Part shown: positions 1 to 6,168 of the stretch, one piece after another
Layout of the letters: each line of letters opens with the position of its first letter
Numbering within the stretch: the first letter of the stretch is position 1
Assembly: GCA_002345625.1 (NCBI GenBank)
Contig: DDWE01000124.1
Location: forward strand, 1 to 6,168
DNA: 6,168 nucleotides
Origin: Desulfuromonadaceae bacterium UBA2294
GTDB taxonomy: Bacteria; Desulfobacterota; Desulfuromonadia; Desulfuromonadales; UBA2294
Direction of reading: 5' to 3'
The notes under the pieces: model-generated
Databases searched by the model: none
The model's input: only the letters and a program-made list of their open reading frames with translations
Told to the model about the DNA's origin: nothing
Made by a program: the position numbers and the translations under genes

Positions 1-709
1 TGATGACGCCGGTCTGCAGCGCCTGGGGCACATCTGGCCAGGGCATAACGGTGAATTTCAAGCCCCACGCTTTGTAGATATCGGTGTTGACCGGCGCTTC
101 GGCGATGCGGAAGTTAACTTTTTTCGCATCGTCAAGATTGCGCACCGGTACGGTGGTGGCCCAACCGTAAGGACCGTAACCGGTAATGTCGGCGACGAAC
201 AGACCCTGACCCAATGGCGCATCACGGAAGGTGTTCCACAGCTCCGGCGTATTGCGGAAGGTGTCGAGTTTGTCGAAGGTGTCAACAACATAAGGAAGGT
301 TGACGATGCCGAGGGTGTCGCTGACATTGGCCGCCGCAACGGATGAACTCAGCATCCCCTGGACCGCACCGAGTTTAAGTTTGCTGATGACATCCTTCTC
401 GCCGCCGAGCTGGGCCAGAGGGCGGAAGTCGACATAGAGGCGACCATTCGATTTAGCCCAGACCGCATCACGGATGCGGTAACCGACGCCGACGCCTTCG
501 ATGACCGGGTGCGAAATGTTGGACAGGATGTAGGTGTACTCTGCCTTTGACGGGTCGAAGGCCGGTTTCCATTTGGCCAGCGGGTCTTCTTTGGCCGGTG
601 CCGGTGCCTGAGCAGATTCGGTTGGTTTCGGTGCCGGGGTTTCGTCTTTGCAGCCACCCAGGTTCAGGGCGAAACCGCAGAGCAGTAAAGTGACGAGAAT
701 GCGTTTCAT
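1..709 (-). CDS. TRAP transporter substrate-binding lipoprotein, DctP family (3' end outside window)
   Basis: This is the extracytoplasmic solute receptor of a tripartite ATP-independent periplasmic transporter. It captures a small organic acid and delivers it to the DctQM membrane proteins. The 236 visible residues open with MKRILVTLLL, a hydrophobic stretch and a lipobox LGGC (lipidated Cys20). A Pro/Ala-rich linker follows to about residue 45, then the DctP fold. Family hallmarks are the PLAQLGGEKDVISKLKLGAVQG segment (about 97-118) and the VNFRIAEAP segment (198-206), whose Arg201 aligns with the arginine that pairs with the substrate carboxylate. The ALQTGVI segment (230-236) ends at the window edge. 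The family is usually about 330 residues, so roughly 90 are missing. The start is fixed by AAAGGAG seven bases upstream. The reading frame is open to base 1. The substrate cannot be told; the membrane subunits would be expected further left. Confidence 0.88.
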   Translation of the reverse strand, partial: MKRILVTLLLCGFALNLGGCKDETPAPKPTESAQAPAPAKEDPLAKWKPAFDPSKAEYTYILSNISHPVIEGVGVGYRIRDAVWAKSNGRLYVDFRPLAQLGGEKDVISKLKLGAVQGMLSSSVAAANVSDTLGIVNLPYVVDTFDKLDTFRNTPELWNTFRDAPLGQGLFVADITGYGPYGWATTVPVRNLDDAKKVNFRIAEAPVNTDIYKAWGLKFTVMPWPDVPQALQTGVI

Positions 710-716
710 CGGGCGA

Positions 717-723
717 CTCCTTT
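717..723 (-). promoter_or_regulatory. Ribosome-binding site of the TRAP binding-protein gene
   Basis: On the minus strand AAAGGAG lies seven bases before the ATG at 709. It is a near-consensus Shine-Dalgarno site, and it fixes the start so that the protein begins with a proper lipoprotein signal. Confidence 0.8.
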
Positions 724-790
724 GCATGGGGGATCTCAACAAATGATGGTAGTTATGACAAACGTTCGAGTAGAACACTGTCTGCGGCTG

Positions 791-809
791 TGTTTGATGG
801 CATCAAACA
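791..809. promoter_or_regulatory. Perfect 9-1-9 inverted repeat, putative operator of the TRAP gene
   Basis: TGTTTGATG, one central G, then CATCAAACA form a perfect palindrome with 9-base arms. A one-base centre cannot form a normal RNA hairpin loop, so a binding site for a dimeric regulator is the likelier reading. It lies 82-100 bases upstream of the TRAP start codon. A minus-strand TATAAA at 819-814 would place transcription start inside the repeat, the usual geometry for repression, but no good -35 goes with it. The half-site TGTTTGAT recurs at 877-884. The core resembles an FNR-type box (TTGAT-N4-ATCAA) but has only three central bases. The regulator is unknown. Confidence 0.55.
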
Positions 810-1107
810 ATAATTTATAAAAATCAAAAAATTCATAAAATTCAGGAGCATAGCGTGACGCCGTAAAGCAGCTTACTGTTTGATTTATGTTGGGTCAAGC
901 GGAATCGGTGGCGGCGTCTCTGACGTGTACAACCGTGATTCTGCCTGTGCACTAGTTGAGGGTCGATATTTGATTCCGATGCACAACCGGTTAGTTACGG
1001 GGATTTACGCTGCTGAAGACTGATGATAGGTGTGGCTTTAGGTACGTCGAGGTATAATGTCCCCGCTTTGTTTGCCAGAATTGTGTGCAGAGGACGAAAC
1101 AAAAACC

Positions 1108-2139
1108 ATGAATAGGTGTCTGATGTTGCTCAAGAATCGTCTTACGGCCCCCAATGCGGGCGTTCGCCTGCGTCAGATCGTACAGTGGGCCTTCTTTTGC
1201 TGGATCATTTTTTCCGGGATCCAGTTTGGGTTGTTCGTTAGTCACTACACGGCCGGTGGTTCTGCCCCGGTCAGCTCGCGGCCGGCAGGCATCGAGGGGT
1301 TTCTGCCGATCGGTGCCTTGGTCAGTTTTAAACACTGGCTGGTCAACGGGACTTTCGACCCACTCCATCCGGCAGCACTGGTCCTTTTCCTGACCTTTCT
1401 TGCTCTTGCTACGCTGACCAAGAACAGCTTTTGTGGCTGGCTCTGCCCGGTTGGGGCCCTGCACGATCCGCTCGCTGCCCTTGGCCGTCGGTTCTGGGGG
1501 CGTAATTTCCGGATCTGGCGGCCGCTCGATGTTCTTTTGCGCAGCCTCAAGTATCTCCTGCTACTTTTTTTTCTCAACACCATTCTGTTCGGGATGCCGG
1601 CAGATGCGGTACGGAGCTTCCTTGCCTCCCCCTATTGGGCGGTCGCTGATGTGAAGATGCTGCACTTTTTCATGCGTCCGTCGACCCTCAGCCTGACGGT
1701 GGTTGCCCTTCTTGCCCTGTTGGCGCTGGGCCTACGCAACTTCTGGTGCCGTTACCTTTGCCCTTACGGCGCCCTTCTCGGTCTGCTCAGCCTGCTCAGC
1801 CCGATCAAGGTGCACCGCGATGCTGGCGGTTGCACCGGCTGCCAGGCCTGCAGCCGCAACTGCCCGCAACAGATCGCCGTGCATCGTTGCGCGACGGTCC
1901 GCTCTCAGGAATGCACCGCCTGTTTAACTTGCATCTCCCGCTGTCCGGAGCCGGGCGTTCTGTCGTTGCGCGTGCCGCTTTGGCGACAACCCGTGCCGAC
2001 TTTTTGGTTCGCATTGCTGGTGCTGGGTCTGTTTGCCGCCGGGGTCACTTCTGGCATGTTGAGCGGTCACTGGCAGACCGTCCTGACCGATGTTGACTAC
2101 CGGCAGTTGATCCCTGTGGCAGATCGTTTTGGGCACTAA
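1108..2139 (+). CDS. NapH/YccM-like 4Fe-4S polytopic membrane protein
   Basis: This is an inner-membrane iron-sulfur protein of the type that passes electrons between the quinone pool and a partner oxidoreductase. Numbered from the start used here (343 residues), hydrophobic helices lie near 24-44, 86-104, 143-162, 194-212 and 297-316. Two membrane-edge CxxxCP motifs follow helices: FCGWLCP (Cys109, Cys113) and WCRYLCP (Cys214, Cys218). Two CxxCxxCxxxCP ferredoxin motifs hold Cys242/245/248/252 and Cys269/272/275/279, enough for two 4Fe-4S clusters. The C-terminal SGHWQTVLTDVDYRQLIP resembles the tail of YccM-like proteins. The start is uncertain. ATG 1108 has AGAGGA 13 bases upstream, ATG 1057 would add 17 residues, and ATG 1123 is also in frame. 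No NapG- or NapC-like partner is adjacent, so its electron donor and acceptor are unknown. Confidence 0.85.
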   Translation: MNRCLMLLKNRLTAPNAGVRLRQIVQWAFFCWIIFSGIQFGLFVSHYTAGGSAPVSSRPAGIEGFLPIGALVSFKHWLVNGTFDPLHPAALVLFLTFLALATLTKNSFCGWLCPVGALHDPLAALGRRFWGRNFRIWRPLDVLLRSLKYLLLLFFLNTILFGMPADAVRSFLASPYWAVADVKMLHFFMRPSTLSLTVVALLALLALGLRNFWCRYLCPYGALLGLLSLLSPIKVHRDAGGCTGCQACSRNCPQQIAVHRCATVRSQECTACLTCISRCPEPGVLSLRVPLWRQPVPTFWFALLVLGLFAAGVTSGMLSGHWQTVLTDVDYRQLIPVADRFGH

Positions 2140-2143
2140 TCGA

Positions 2144-2165
2144 CCGATCACATCGGAGACATTTT
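2144..2165 (+). terminator. Weak hairpin plus T-run after the 4Fe-4S gene
   Basis: CCGAT, a CAC loop and ATCGG form a five-pair hairpin starting five bases after the stop codon at 2139. A short TTTT run follows at 2162-2165, five bases beyond the stem. The stem is short and the T-run is offset, so this is at best a weak intrinsic terminator. Its position between the 4Fe-4S gene and the separate tetR promoter is what suggests the role. Confidence 0.3.
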
Positions 2166-2182
2166 CCCGCCGATGATTGCAG

Positions 2183-2211
2183 TTGACTTCATCCGGCCTG
2201 TCGTTTAAAGT
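2183..2211 (+). promoter_or_regulatory. Sigma-70-type promoter of the tetR-efflux operon
   Basis: TTGACT (2183-2188; five of six consensus bases) and TAAAGT (2206-2211; four of six) are separated by exactly 17 bases. Transcription would begin near 2218, about 30 bases before the tetR ATG and inside the palindrome at 2214-2235. Spacing and position make this the best promoter candidate in the window. No promoter is evident between tetR and the pump genes, so it probably serves all three. Confidence 0.6.
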
Positions 2212-2213
2212 GC

Positions 2214-2235
2214 GCGGACTGAACGTTCATTCCGC
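2214..2235. promoter_or_regulatory. 22-bp near-perfect palindrome, likely TetR operator
   Basis: A left arm GCGGA, a perfect core TGAACGTTCA and a right arm TCCGC, with one unpaired position between each arm and the core, give 10 of 11 symmetric pairs. It lies just downstream of the predicted -10 element, covers the predicted transcription start, and ends 12 bases before the tetR ATG. Length, symmetry and position are those of TetR-family operators, and a dimer bound here would block its own promoter. The assignment to this particular TetR protein is inferred from adjacency. Confidence 0.7.
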
Positions 2236-2241
2236 AAGGAA
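2236..2241 (+). promoter_or_regulatory. Ribosome-binding site of tetR
   Basis: AAGGAA lies six bases before the ATG at 2248 and directly abuts the palindrome, so it supports that start codon. Confidence 0.65.
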
Positions 2242-2247
2242 GCCAGC

Positions 2248-2820
2248 ATGGACCATACCACTGATGACAAGCGTGAAGCGATCCTCGCCGCTACCCTGGC
2301 CCTGGTGGCCGAACAGGGGTTTCACGGCACGCCCGCATCGCAGATCGCCCGCAGTGCCGGTGTCGGGGTCGGCACTATCTACCGCTACTTTCAGGACAAG
2401 GACGCCCTGATCCGCGAACTGTTCGAAGTGGTGCGTGGCCGGGTTCGTGCGCGGATCGCCGCCGGACAACCGGAAGATCTACCGCCTTTTCCCGAGCGGT
2501 TTTACCTTCAGTTTGGCCGACTCTTGAACGACTTTATCGCCTACCCGGTCGACTTCCGTTTTATTGAACAATACCATTATTCCCCTTTTTCCAATTGTGG
2601 CCAGATTCACGATGCCGAGGCGGATGATCCCTACCTGTGCACGTTGCGCGATGCGCTGGCGCAGGGATTGATCAAGCCGGCCCCGGAGGTGGTGCTCAAA
2701 GCGATCGCTTTTGGTCCGCTGGTCGCATTGGCCAAGGAGTACAGCAGCCGACCGTTTGCCGTTGATGAGGCGATCATTTCCAAAACGGTGCAGGCGTGCT
2801 GGGATGCTTTGCGCTGCTAG
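2248..2820 (+). CDS. TetR/AcrR-family transcriptional regulator of the efflux operon
   Basis: This is a 190-residue, full-length one-component repressor. Residues 8-55 are the TetR DNA-binding domain: helix 1 (KREAILAATLALVAEQGF), then a helix-turn-helix across about 28-48 with the signature TPASQIARSAGVGVGTIYRYF, followed by QDKDALIRELF. The rest is the variable ligand-binding and dimerisation part. It includes FIEQYHYSPF (105-114), similar to a segment common in AcrR-like regulators, and four cysteines (117, 131, 184, 190). The gene sits directly upstream of an RND adaptor and pump on the same strand, the classic place for a local repressor of drug efflux. It probably binds the palindrome at 2214-2235 and represses its own operon until an effector binds. 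The ligand cannot be predicted. The gap to the next gene is about 46 bases with no terminator. Confidence 0.92.
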   Translation: MDHTTDDKREAILAATLALVAEQGFHGTPASQIARSAGVGVGTIYRYFQDKDALIRELFEVVRGRVRARIAAGQPEDLPPFPERFYLQFGRLLNDFIAYPVDFRFIEQYHYSPFSNCGQIHDAEADDPYLCTLRDALAQGLIKPAPEVVLKAIAFGPLVALAKEYSSRPFAVDEAIISKTVQACWDALRC

Positions 2821-2856
2821 ATTGTCATCTGTCCATACCCCTTTCCCCTGAAAATC

Positions 2857-2861
2857 AGAGG
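2857..2861 (+). promoter_or_regulatory. Ribosome-binding site that selects the GTG start of the adaptor gene
   Basis: AGAGG lies five bases before GTG 2867. The in-frame GTG at 2861 overlaps this site and has no purine-rich stretch at a suitable distance, so 2867 is the better start. The two choices differ by two residues. Confidence 0.55.
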
Positions 2862-2866
2862 TGTTT

Positions 2867-3964
2867 GTGAACAACGTTCGTAAAAATTATCGACTCCCTG
2901 TCTGCTCCCCGGTTTTGAGTCAACTGTTTCTGGCTGCTTTTGCGACCGTTGTCTTTTGTGGCAGCGCCATAGCGGCGGAAGAGAAAGCTGCGCCGGCGCC
3001 GAAAGCGCAAGGTCTGCCGGTGGAAGTCGTGACCGTTGCCGCCACCGGTGCTGTTGAGCAGCTCGAAGCGGTCGGCACGATTCAGGCCGACGAGTCGATT
3101 ACGGTTGTGGCGGAAGTTGCCGGCAAGGTTGAAGAGGTCTTATTCACCGAAGGGGCGGCGGTCAAGCGCGGTGCCGTGTTGCTGCGCCTCGATCCGGCGG
3201 TGTTGGCGGCTGAGCGTGACCGGGCGGCGGCCCGGGTCGCCCTGAGTGAGGCCAACGAGCGGCGGTCGGAAAGCCTGCTCAAGGATCAGGCCATTTCGGT
3301 CCGGGAGCGCGACGAGGCCCTTGCCCAGCTGCAGCTCGATGAGGCCGCGGTGCGGTTGGCAGACGCGCAACTGGAGAAGATGACGCTGCGCGCGCCGTTT
3401 GCCGGGGTGCTTGGCCTGCGTCAGGTCAGTGTCGGCGGTTATCTCCAGCCCGGGATCCCGGTGGTGACCCTTGATGCCATTGATACCCTCAAGGTTGAAT
3501 TCCGCGTACCGGAAGCGCGAGCCGCAGCTTTGCGTATCGGCAAAAAAGTGTTCATCGCTGTCGATGCCGTCTCCGGTGAGGAGTTTGTCGGCGAGGTTTA
3601 TGCCATCACGCCGCGGGTCGATATCGACGGGCGCAGTATCGCCTTGCGTGCCCGGGTACCGAATCCTGACCACAAGCTGTTGCCGGGGATGTTCGCCCGC
3701 ATCCGTCTCATCATCAATGAGCGTCCGGCAGTGCTGTTTGTGCCGGAAGAAGCCCTGATCCCGGCGGCGGATCGCCTGCTGGTCTACAAGGTGGTTGAGG
3801 GGAAAGTCGAAGCGGTGACAGTGACGACCGGTCAGCGCCGTAAAGGGGAGGTGGAGATTGTTTCCGGCCTGCAGGTAGGTGACACCATCATCACCGCCGG
3901 TCATATCAAGGTCCGCCCGGGGATGCCGGTGACGGCGCTGCCCGCCCCGGGACAGGGGGAGTAA
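2867..3964 (+). CDS. RND efflux periplasmic adaptor (membrane fusion protein, HlyD/AcrA type)
   Basis: This is the periplasmic subunit that links an RND inner-membrane pump to an outer-membrane channel. It has 365 residues from GTG 2867. A basic N-terminus and hydrophobic stretch (18-31) end in GSAIAA before EEK, a Sec type I signal peptide rather than a lipobox. The mature protein shows the family order. The first lipoyl half is near 78-108 (VVAEVAGKVEEVLFTEGAAVKRG). An alpha-hairpin rich in Ala, Glu and Arg spans about 112-170. The second lipoyl half has LRAPFAGVLGLRQVSVGGYLQPG (174-196). The beta-barrel spans about 207-283, and the membrane-proximal domain holds FVPEEALI (291-298) and GEVEIVSGLQVGDTIITAG (327-345). 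Length is normal for the family. The pump gene begins three bases after its stop codon, implying translational coupling. The exported substrate is not evident. Confidence 0.93.
   Translation: MNNVRKNYRLPVCSPVLSQLFLAAFATVVFCGSAIAAEEKAAPAPKAQGLPVEVVTVAATGAVEQLEAVGTIQADESITVVAEVAGKVEEVLFTEGAAVKRGAVLLRLDPAVLAAERDRAAARVALSEANERRSESLLKDQAISVRERDEALAQLQLDEAAVRLADAQLEKMTLRAPFAGVLGLRQVSVGGYLQPGIPVVTLDAIDTLKVEFRVPEARAAALRIGKKVFIAVDAVSGEEFVGEVYAITPRVDIDGRSIALRARVPNPDHKLLPGMFARIRLIINERPAVLFVPEEALIPAADRLLVYKVVEGKVEAVTVTTGQRRKGEVEIVSGLQVGDTIITAGHIKVRPGMPVTALPAPGQGE
3955..3961 (+). promoter_or_regulatory. Ribosome-binding site of the RND pump gene
   Basis: GGGGGAG lies six bases before the ATG at 3968 and overlaps the last codons of the adaptor gene. 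This layout favours translational coupling of adaptor and pump. Confidence 0.7.
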
Positions 3965-3967
3965 ACC

Positions 3968-6168
3968 ATGCAACTCTCCGACCTGTCGATCAAGCGGCCG
4001 GTACTGGCAACGGTCATGAGTCTGGTGCTCATGCTGGTCGGTCTGATCAGTTACCAGCGCCTCTCCGTGCGGGAATATCCCAATATTGACGAGCCGGTGG
4101 TCAATGTCGAAACCGTCTATGCCGGGGCGACCGCCGAGATCATCGAGTCGCAAATTACCCAGCCTCTGGAGGAGAGCCTCGCCGGTATCGAAGGGATCGA
4201 TCTGCTCACCTCCATCTCCCGGCAGGAGAACAGTCAGATCACAGTCAAGTTCCGTCTCGATCGTGATCCGGACCAGGCGGCGAACGATGTCCGCGATCGC
4301 GTCGCCCGCGTCCGTGGCCGCCTGCCGAGCGAGATCGATGAGCCGGTGATCAGCAAGGTGGAGGCCGATGCCCAGCCGACCATCTATCTGGCCTTCTCCT
4401 CCACCAAGCATTCGCCGCTGGAGATCACCGACTACGCCGATCGCTACGTCAAGGACCGGTTGCAGAACATCAAGGGGGTCGCCAACGTTCTGATCCTTGG
4501 CGAGCGCCGCTACGCCATGCGTTTGTGGCTCGACCCGGCCCGGTTGGCCGCATATTCCCTGACACCACAGGATATTGAGGCCGCTCTGCGCCAGCAGAAC
4601 ATCGAAATTCCCTCCGGGCGTATCGAGTCACAGGAGCGTGAATTTACCGTTCTGGCCGAGACCGATCTGCGCACACCGGAGCAGTTCAACCAAATGATTG
4701 TGCACAGTGCCAACGGCTACCCGGTACGGCTAAAAGATGTCGGGCGGGCCGAACTCGGCGCGGTCAGCGAACGGACCGTGGTCCGCTTCAAGGGGGAGTC
4801 GGCCGTCGCCCTGGGGGTGGTCAAGCAGGCCACCGCCAACCCACTGGATATCTCCCGCGATGTACGGGAGATCATTCCGATGATCGAGGCCGACCTGCCG
4901 GAGGGGATGCGGGTCAATGTTGCTTACGACCGGGCGATCTTTATCGACCGCTCGATCCAGAACGTCTTTTCCACCATCGGTGAAGCAGTACTGCTGGTCA
5001 TCCTGGTGATCTTCCTGTTTTTGCGCAGCGTCCGTTCGACCCTGGTGCCGCTGGTGACGATTCCGGTGTCACTGATCGGCTCCTTTGCGCTGATGTACGC
5101 CATGGGTTTTTCGATCAACACCCTGACCCTGCTCGCCATGGTGCTGGCCATCGGCCTGGTGGTTGACGACGCCATCGTTATGCTCGAAAATATCTTTCGT
5201 CATGTCGAAGCGGGGATGGATCCGTTGCGCGCCGCCTTCAAGGGGAGTCGCGAGATCGGCTTTGCCATCGTTGCCATGACCCTGACCCTGGCCGCGGTCT
5301 ACGCACCTATCGGGTTCATGACCGGCCGCACCGGGCGACTGTTTACCGAATTCGCCCTGACCCTGGCCGGTTCGGTGCTGGTCTCCGGCTTTGTCGCCCT
5401 GACCCTGTCGCCGATGATGTGTTCCAAACTGTTGCGGCATCGAACCTCGCATCATCCGGTCTACAATTTTATTGAAACAGGGATGGTGGCGATGGACCGC
5501 GTTTACCGCCGCCTTCTGGCGCTTGCGTTGCGCTTGCGCTGGGCGGTGATCGTTTTCGCTCTGGTGGTTGCTGGCTCCGCCGCTCTGCTGCTCGGCGTCC
5601 TCAAGTCAGAGCTGGCTCCGACCGAGGACCGTGGCACCATCATCGGTATCGGCATCGCGCCGGAAGGGTCGACGGTGGCCTATACCGACCGCTATGCGCG
5701 GATGATGGAAAAGGTCTACGCCGATGTACCTGAGATCGAGCGTTACTTTGTTCTTACCGGCCGGCCGGTGGTGTCGCAGGCTCTGTCCTTTTGCGGCCTG
5801 ACCGACTGGAACAATCGCGAGCGCAAGCAACAGGAGATCGTCAAGGAGTTGCAGCCGAAACTCTATGGTGGTATTCCGGGGATCATGGCGTTCCCGCTTA
5901 ATCCGCCATCATTGGGGCAGAGCCCGCTGAACAAACCGGTTCAGTTCGTGATTCAGACCAACGCCCCCTACGAAGAGTTGCAGCGGATGACGACGGCGGT
6001 GATGGATGAAGCCCGGGCCTGGCCCGGTTTCCAGAATCTCGATACCGACCTGAAGCTGAGCAAGCCGCAGCTTTCGGTGCAGGTCGATCGGGAAAAAGGA
6101 TCCGATCTGGGCATCGATGTTGCCACCGTCGGTCGTACCCTCGAAACCATGCTCGGCGGTCGGCAGGT
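3968..6168 (+). CDS. RND efflux transporter permease, AcrB/HAE1-type (3' end outside window)
   Basis: This is the proton-driven inner-membrane pump of a tripartite efflux system. 733 residues are visible of a family that is usually about 1,020-1,050 long. The N-terminus MQLSDLSIKRPVLATVMSLVLMLVG is the typical first helix (about 9-29), followed by REYPNIDEPVV and the first periplasmic porter region. Helices 2-6 lie near 336-353, 358-377, 386-407, 433-450 and 462-485. Helix 4 carries GLVVDDAIVMLENI, whose Asp400 and Asp401 match the proton-relay aspartates of AcrB. Helix 7 is near 523-543, and the second porter region is entered with LAPTEDRGTIIGIGIAPEGST. No frameshift or missing key residue is seen. 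The helix-10 lysine lies beyond the window. Sequence style fits drug or amphiphile exporters rather than heavy-metal pumps, but the substrate is not determined. An outer-membrane channel gene may follow. Confidence 0.94.
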   Translation, partial: MQLSDLSIKRPVLATVMSLVLMLVGLISYQRLSVREYPNIDEPVVNVETVYAGATAEIIESQITQPLEESLAGIEGIDLLTSISRQENSQITVKFRLDRDPDQAANDVRDRVARVRGRLPSEIDEPVISKVEADAQPTIYLAFSSTKHSPLEITDYADRYVKDRLQNIKGVANVLILGERRYAMRLWLDPARLAAYSLTPQDIEAALRQQNIEIPSGRIESQEREFTVLAETDLRTPEQFNQMIVHSANGYPVRLKDVGRAELGAVSERTVVRFKGESAVALGVVKQATANPLDISRDVREIIPMIEADLPEGMRVNVAYDRAIFIDRSIQNVFSTIGEAVLLVILVIFLFLRSVRSTLVPLVTIPVSLIGSFALMYAMGFSINTLTLLAMVLAIGLVVDDAIVMLENIFRHVEAGMDPLRAAFKGSREIGFAIVAMTLTLAAVYAPIGFMTGRTGRLFTEFALTLAGSVLVSGFVALTLSPMMCSKLLRHRTSHHPVYNFIETGMVAMDRVYRRLLALALRLRWAVIVFALVVAGSAALLLGVLKSELAPTEDRGTIIGIGIAPEGSTVAYTDRYARMMEKVYADVPEIERYFVLTGRPVVSQALSFCGLTDWNNRERKQQEIVKELQPKLYGGIPGIMAFPLNPPSLGQSPLNKPVQFVIQTNAPYEELQRMTTAVMDEARAWPGFQNLDTDLKLSKPQLSVQVDREKGSDLGIDVATVGRTLETMLGGRQ

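Larger units (their letters stand above)
710..1107. other. Divergent intergenic region, no convincing gene
   Basis: About 400 bases separate the leftward TRAP gene from the rightward 4Fe-4S membrane protein gene. The region holds the TRAP ribosome-binding site, a perfect inverted repeat (791-809), an A+T-rich stretch (about 808-845) unlike the surrounding G+C-rich DNA, and a TATAAT hexamer at 1053-1058. The half from about 890 to 1050 shows no clear promoter, structured RNA or credible small gene. A 22-codon frame at 887-955 lacks a ribosome-binding site. Promoters for both flanking genes are expected here, but I could not assign either with a good -35 and -10 pair. Confidence 0.7.

Noticed and set aside
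758..769. AACGTTCG resembling the TetR operator core upstream of the TRAP gene
   Set aside because: Only the central AACGTT is symmetric and the outer arms do not match, so there is no real support for a second operator.
794..806. FNR/CRP-type box (TTGAT...ATCAA)
   Set aside because: The half-sites match, but the centre is three bases instead of the four in the FNR consensus, and symmetry extends beyond the box on both sides. A different regulator is more likely.
887..955. A 22-codon frame starting at ATG 887 in the intergenic region
   Set aside because: It has no ribosome-binding site, no recognisable features, and is short enough to occur by chance.
946..985. Inverted repeat TGTGCA ... 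TGCACA as an RNA stem
   Set aside because: The arms are only six bases, nearly self-palindromic, and about 28 bases apart with no supporting pairs between. This is expected by chance.
1245..1583. Minus-strand and alternate-frame open frames within the 4Fe-4S gene
   Set aside because: They overlap a gene with clear cysteine motifs and membrane helices, give low-complexity basic translations, and lack ribosome-binding sites.
2945..2980. Lipobox in the adaptor protein (VVFC)
   Set aside because: Phenylalanine before the cysteine does not fit a lipobox, and a good type I cleavage site (SAIAA before EE) follows.
3140..4411. A 423-codon open frame on the minus strand across the adaptor-pump junction
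   Set aside because: It lies opposite two unmistakable RND genes and spans their boundary. The translation is rich in His, Asp, Arg and Gly with no recognisable domain. Such frames arise from the G+C-rich third positions of real genes.

Overview
The window looks like chromosomal DNA from a G+C-rich Gram-negative bacterium. The evidence is an RND efflux pump with a periplasmic adaptor, a Sec signal peptide, a lipoprotein-type TRAP solute-binding protein and a polytopic 4Fe-4S protein. Gene content and protein style fit an anaerobic or respiring member of the Desulfuromonadia (Geobacter/Desulfuromonas-like). This placement is an impression from the protein sequences, not a database result. Both outer genes are cut by the window edges.

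Layout. (1) 1-709, minus strand: N-terminal 236 residues of a DctP-family TRAP transporter solute-binding protein with a lipoprotein signal. (2) 710-1107: a divergent intergenic region of about 400 bp. It holds the ribosome-binding site of the TRAP gene, a perfect 9-1-9 inverted repeat at 791-809 and an A+T-rich stretch at about 808-845. No convincing gene is seen in it. (3) About 1108-2139, plus: a NapH/YccM-like membrane protein with two CxxxCP motifs and two 4Fe-4S ferredoxin motifs, apparently standing alone. (4) 2140-2247: a weak hairpin, then a promoter whose predicted transcription start lies in a 22-bp near-perfect palindrome. (5) 2248 to beyond 6168, plus: a tetR regulator, an RND periplasmic adaptor gene and an RND inner-membrane pump gene, closely spaced and reading the same way.

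How the genes work together. The tetR, adaptor and pump genes look like one operon for a tripartite drug or solvent efflux pump. The TetR protein probably binds the palindrome just upstream of its own start and represses the whole operon until a ligand releases it. The adaptor and pump would complete the export path with an outer-membrane channel that is not in the window. The TRAP binding protein and the iron-sulfur membrane protein are separate units. No shared function with the pump can be read from the sequence.

No mobile element, CRISPR array, tRNA or rRNA was seen. Nothing in the window amounts to a clearly new biological system. The most distinctive signals are the two palindromic putative operators.
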